Assembly (NCBI GenBank): GCA_965200685.1
Contig: OZ241379.1
Coordinates: forward strand, 1,364,001-1,428,000
Source of the DNA: Bin5 sp965200685
Lineage (GTDB): Bacteria > Chloroflexota > Anaerolineae > Caldilineales > Caldilineaceae
Direction of reading: 5' to 3'
DNA: 64,000 nt
Under the pieces are notes generated by a model. That model was given only the letters and a program-made list of their open reading frames with translations. It had not been told where the DNA came from and ran no database searches. Of this stretch, positions 61,743 through 64,000 are shown one piece after another. Position numbers and translations under genes: made by a program. Position 1 is the stretch's first letter. Every line of letters begins with the position of its first letter.

Positions 61743-62147
61743 ATGGCTCGAACACAGAACCGACGGGGCGGACGTTCTTCGCGTCGGGAAAAGCGAAATG
61801 TGCCGAGTGGACAGGTTCATATCCACGCCACATTTAACAACACAATTATTACAATCACCGACCCCCAGGGGAATACTCTCTGTTGGGCCAGTTCGGGTAC
61901 AGCTGGTTTCAAAGGAAGCCGCAAGAGTACACCATTCGCGGCTCAGCTTGCCGCCTCGGCCGCAGCTCGTCAAGCTGTGAGTGACTTCAATATGCGTGAG
62001 GTTGAGATTTTCGTCAAAGGGCCGGGACCGGGCCGGGAGAGTGCGCTTCGAGCGTTGAATCCGGCTGGCCTAACCGTTACGGCGATTGCCGACATTACAC
62101 CGATTCCACATAATGGGGTTCGTCCCCCGCGCAAGCGGCGGGTATAA
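61743..62147 (+). CDS. rpsK: 30S ribosomal protein S11
   Basis: 134 residues: GQVHIHATFNNTIITITDPQ, GNTLCWASSGTAGFKGSRKS, TPFAAQLAASAAARQA and VFVKGPGPGRESALRAL-type VEIFVKGPGPGRESALRALN. It is on the 30S platform near the mRNA exit. TGAGGAGATAGG precedes the ATG. Confidence 0.97.
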   Translation: MARTQNRRGGRSSRREKRNVPSGQVHIHATFNNTIITITDPQGNTLCWASSGTAGFKGSRKSTPFAAQLAASAAARQAVSDFNMREVEIFVKGPGPGRESALRALNPAGLTVTAIADITPIPHNGVRPPRKRRV

Positions 62148-62224
62148 ATGAATCGACCTAACGTAATGAGGGCGCGGCTATAAGCGCGCGACTTGTTGCC
62201 AACGCCAGTCGATTTGGAGGGGAA

Positions 62225-62860
62225 ATGGCACGATATACAGATGCAGTTTGTAAACTCTGCCGCCGTGAAGGGCAGAAATTGTTTTTGAAAGGTGAACGCT
62301 GTGTTGGCCCTAAATGCGCTATTGACCGGCGTCCTTTCCCACCGGGGGAAGCAGGCCGCCGCAATACCATGCGCCGGAAAGTATCGGACTTCGGCATTCA
62401 GCTCCGAGAGAAGCAGAAGGCCCGCCGCATGTATGGGGTACTGGAACGGCAGTTCCGCCGCTATTTCAAAGAAGCATCGCGGCGCAAAGGCCTGACCGGT
62501 GAGACTTTACTGTCATTGCTGGAGAGTCGCTTGGACAATGTAGTGTATCGCTTGGGATTGGCCGACAGCCGAGCACAGGCCCGCCAACTTGTCCAGCATG
62601 GTCATTTTGCTGTGAATGGACGTAAAACGGATATTCCGTCTTATTTGGTGTCGCCGAATGATCAGATTTCCGTTCGAGAAAAGAGTCGTTCCAAAACCTA
62701 TTTCCGAGAACGCACCCAGATTCTCGATAGTGCGGCCCCCCCTACGTGGCTCAGTTTGGATGCGTCCAATCTCAGCGGTACAGTTGCTTCGCTGCCGGCC
62801 CGAGACGAAATTGGTGTACCGCTGAACGAGCAGTTGATCGTCGAGTACTACAGTCGCTAA
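62225..62860 (+). CDS. rpsD: 30S ribosomal protein S4, zinc-type
   Basis: 211 residues. The N-terminus carries C-x2-C and C-x4-C (CKLC; CVGPKC), a zinc-binding form. LREKQKARRMYGVLERQFRR and the S4 RNA-binding domain (LESRLDNVVYRLGLADSRAQ; ARQLVQHGHFAVNG) follow. It nucleates 30S assembly and can repress the alpha operon. TTGGAGGGG precedes the ATG. Confidence 0.97.
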   Translation: MARYTDAVCKLCRREGQKLFLKGERCVGPKCAIDRRPFPPGEAGRRNTMRRKVSDFGIQLREKQKARRMYGVLERQFRRYFKEASRRKGLTGETLLSLLESRLDNVVYRLGLADSRAQARQLVQHGHFAVNGRKTDIPSYLVSPNDQISVREKSRSKTYFRERTQILDSAAPPTWLSLDASNLSGTVASLPARDEIGVPLNEQLIVEYYSR

Positions 62861-62967
62861 CGCCACTGTATATCGTTGATTGTTCAGAAATCGACGGAAC
62901 TGATGATGAACATCTGTCGCCACCAGTTGTTAGGATGAGATCGCTGCACAGTAGGGAGGGGTAGCCG

Positions 62968-64000
62968 TTGCTTAACAATCTAGTTTTACCGAAAATTGAA
63001 GTAGAGGCCAGTTCTCGTAACTACGGCCATTTCGTTATTAGCCCGCTAGAAAGCGGTTATGGCATTACACTTGGGAACTCCTTGCGTCGGGTTTTGCTGT
63101 CCAGCCTGCCGGGTGCTGCCGTTACCTCCATTCGCGTGAGAGGTGTACACCATGAATTTTCTACAATCGATCATGTGCAGGAGGATGCCACCCGCTTGAT
63201 CCTAAATGTGAAACAGATCCGTTTTACAACAACCAGTGCTGATCCTGTTCGCATTTACGTAGAAGTTTCCCATGAAGGGCCCGTGACGGCCGGCGATTTG
63301 AACTGCCCACCGGAAGTCGAGATCGTCAATCCGGATCTGTACCTTTTATTTGCAGATTCAAATGATGTGGACTTGGACATTGAGATGATCGTGGAGCGGG
63401 GCCGGGGGTACAGCCCTGCCGAGGAACGCCCACAGCTGCCCCTAGGCGAGATACCTGTAGATGCGATCTTTAGCCCAGTGAAGAAAGCATCCTACCGGGT
63501 TGAGCGCACCCGTATTGGTCAACAGACTGATTACGATAAATTGAATTTGGAGGTCTGGACCGATGGCACAATTTCTCCGGAAGACGCTGTGCAGCAGGCC
63601 GCCGATATTCTAGTTCAGCATCTGTCCCTCTTGGTTGATACGCACACGCCTGTGGTCGAGCCCCCTGTGGAACAGGAAGAAGGCATTCCGAGTCGTGTGG
63701 CTGACACACCGATTGAAGAGTTGGAACTGACTGTGCGGGCCTATAACTGTCTGAAACGGGCCGGCATTACGAAGATCGGTGAGATCCTGATACGCATGGA
63801 AAAGGGCGAAGAGGAGATGCTCGCCATTCGGAACTTTGGCAAGAAGTCACTGGACGAGTTGGTAGAAAAGTTGAGTGCAAAATCATACATACCCGTGTCA
63901 GGCGTGGATCTTAGTGCCTATCTGAGTGGTGACAATGGAGCCGATAGCACTGCTAGAGAGCCTGAGGTGTCTGCAGCTGAAACAATCGAGACCGCTGAGG
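62968..64000 (+). CDS. rpoA: DNA-directed RNA polymerase subunit alpha, cut by window end
   Basis: Translation from the TTG at 62968, placed by GGGAGGGG about 7 bases upstream, gives 344 residues without a stop. The N-terminal domain has SPLESGYGITLGNSLRRVLL, AVTSIRVRGVHHEFSTI and EDATRLILNVKQIRF. The C-terminal domain has IEELELTVRAYNCLKRAGIT and FGKKSLDELVEKL, which bind UP elements and activators. After the C-terminal domain the chain continues for at least 40 Ser/Ala/Glu-rich residues, beyond where alpha usually ends. It follows rpsD by 107 bases. Confidence 0.97.
   Translation, partial: MLNNLVLPKIEVEASSRNYGHFVISPLESGYGITLGNSLRRVLLSSLPGAAVTSIRVRGVHHEFSTIDHVQEDATRLILNVKQIRFTTTSADPVRIYVEVSHEGPVTAGDLNCPPEVEIVNPDLYLLFADSNDVDLDIEMIVERGRGYSPAEERPQLPLGEIPVDAIFSPVKKASYRVERTRIGQQTDYDKLNLEVWTDGTISPEDAVQQAADILVQHLSLLVDTHTPVVEPPVEQEEGIPSRVADTPIEELELTVRAYNCLKRAGITKIGEILIRMEKGEEEMLAIRNFGKKSLDELVEKLSAKSYIPVSGVDLSAYLSGDNGADSTAREPEVSAAETIETAE

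Overview
The window reads as a bacterial core-genome segment, most probably from a member of the Chloroflexota (an Anaerolineae- or Caldilineae-like lineage). The grounds are: a riboflavin ABC importer of the RibX/RibY type behind an FMN riboswitch, a layout described for Chloroflexi; a B12-dependent class II ribonucleotide reductase with NrdR; a complete division and cell-wall (dcw) cluster that lacks murE; zinc-type S4, S14 and L36; and large lineage-type insertions in RpoB and RpoC. The phylum call is an inference from gene content, since no rRNA lies in the window. No tRNA, CRISPR array, phage or insertion sequence was seen.

Layout. 1-3.5 kb, plus strand: the end of an MFS transporter gene, then rpsF-rpsR and a membrane-anchored parvulin-type foldase. 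3.7-6.8 kb, minus strand: a riboflavin uptake unit with a readable promoter, FMN aptamer, intrinsic terminator, permease, lipoprotein and ATPase. 6.8-9.0 kb, minus: greA-lysS. 9.1-9.9 kb, plus: a methyltransferase. 9.9-13.9 kb, minus: nrdR, a repeat-built coiled-coil membrane protein and nrdJ, with two NrdR boxes upstream of nrdR. 14.1-34.1 kb, minus: the dcw operon mraZ-rsmH-ftsL-ftsI-murF-mraY-murD-ftsW-murG-(two CvpA-like membrane genes)-murC-murB-ddl-ftsQ-ftsA-ftsZ. It has a MraZ operator at its head and an intrinsic terminator after ftsZ. 34.2-64 kb, plus: rpoB-rpoC, then the str, S10, spc and alpha ribosomal clusters in nearly canonical order (rpsL-rpsG-fusA-tuf-rpsJ-rplC ... secY-adk-map-rpmJ-rpsM-rpsK-rpsD-rpoA), with rpoA cut by the window end.

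How it works together: the right half makes the transcription and translation machinery, and the middle makes and controls septal peptidoglycan. The left part supplies flavin uptake, deoxynucleotides, lysyl-tRNA and protein folding. Several promoters share a recognisable form: a TTG-type -35, a 17-18 bp spacer and a TATACT or TATAAT -10, often preceded by TGn.

The least explained material is as follows. A 62-bp near-palindromic repeat is carried in frame by two adjacent division genes (ftsL and ftsI), and further palindromes lie inside the murG and ddl coding regions. A pair of CvpA-like membrane proteins is translationally coupled between murG and murC. A long, highly structured leader precedes tuf. 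The coiled-coil protein between nrdR and nrdJ is built from two different repeat units. An EF-hand-like loop sits inside the parvulin domain.
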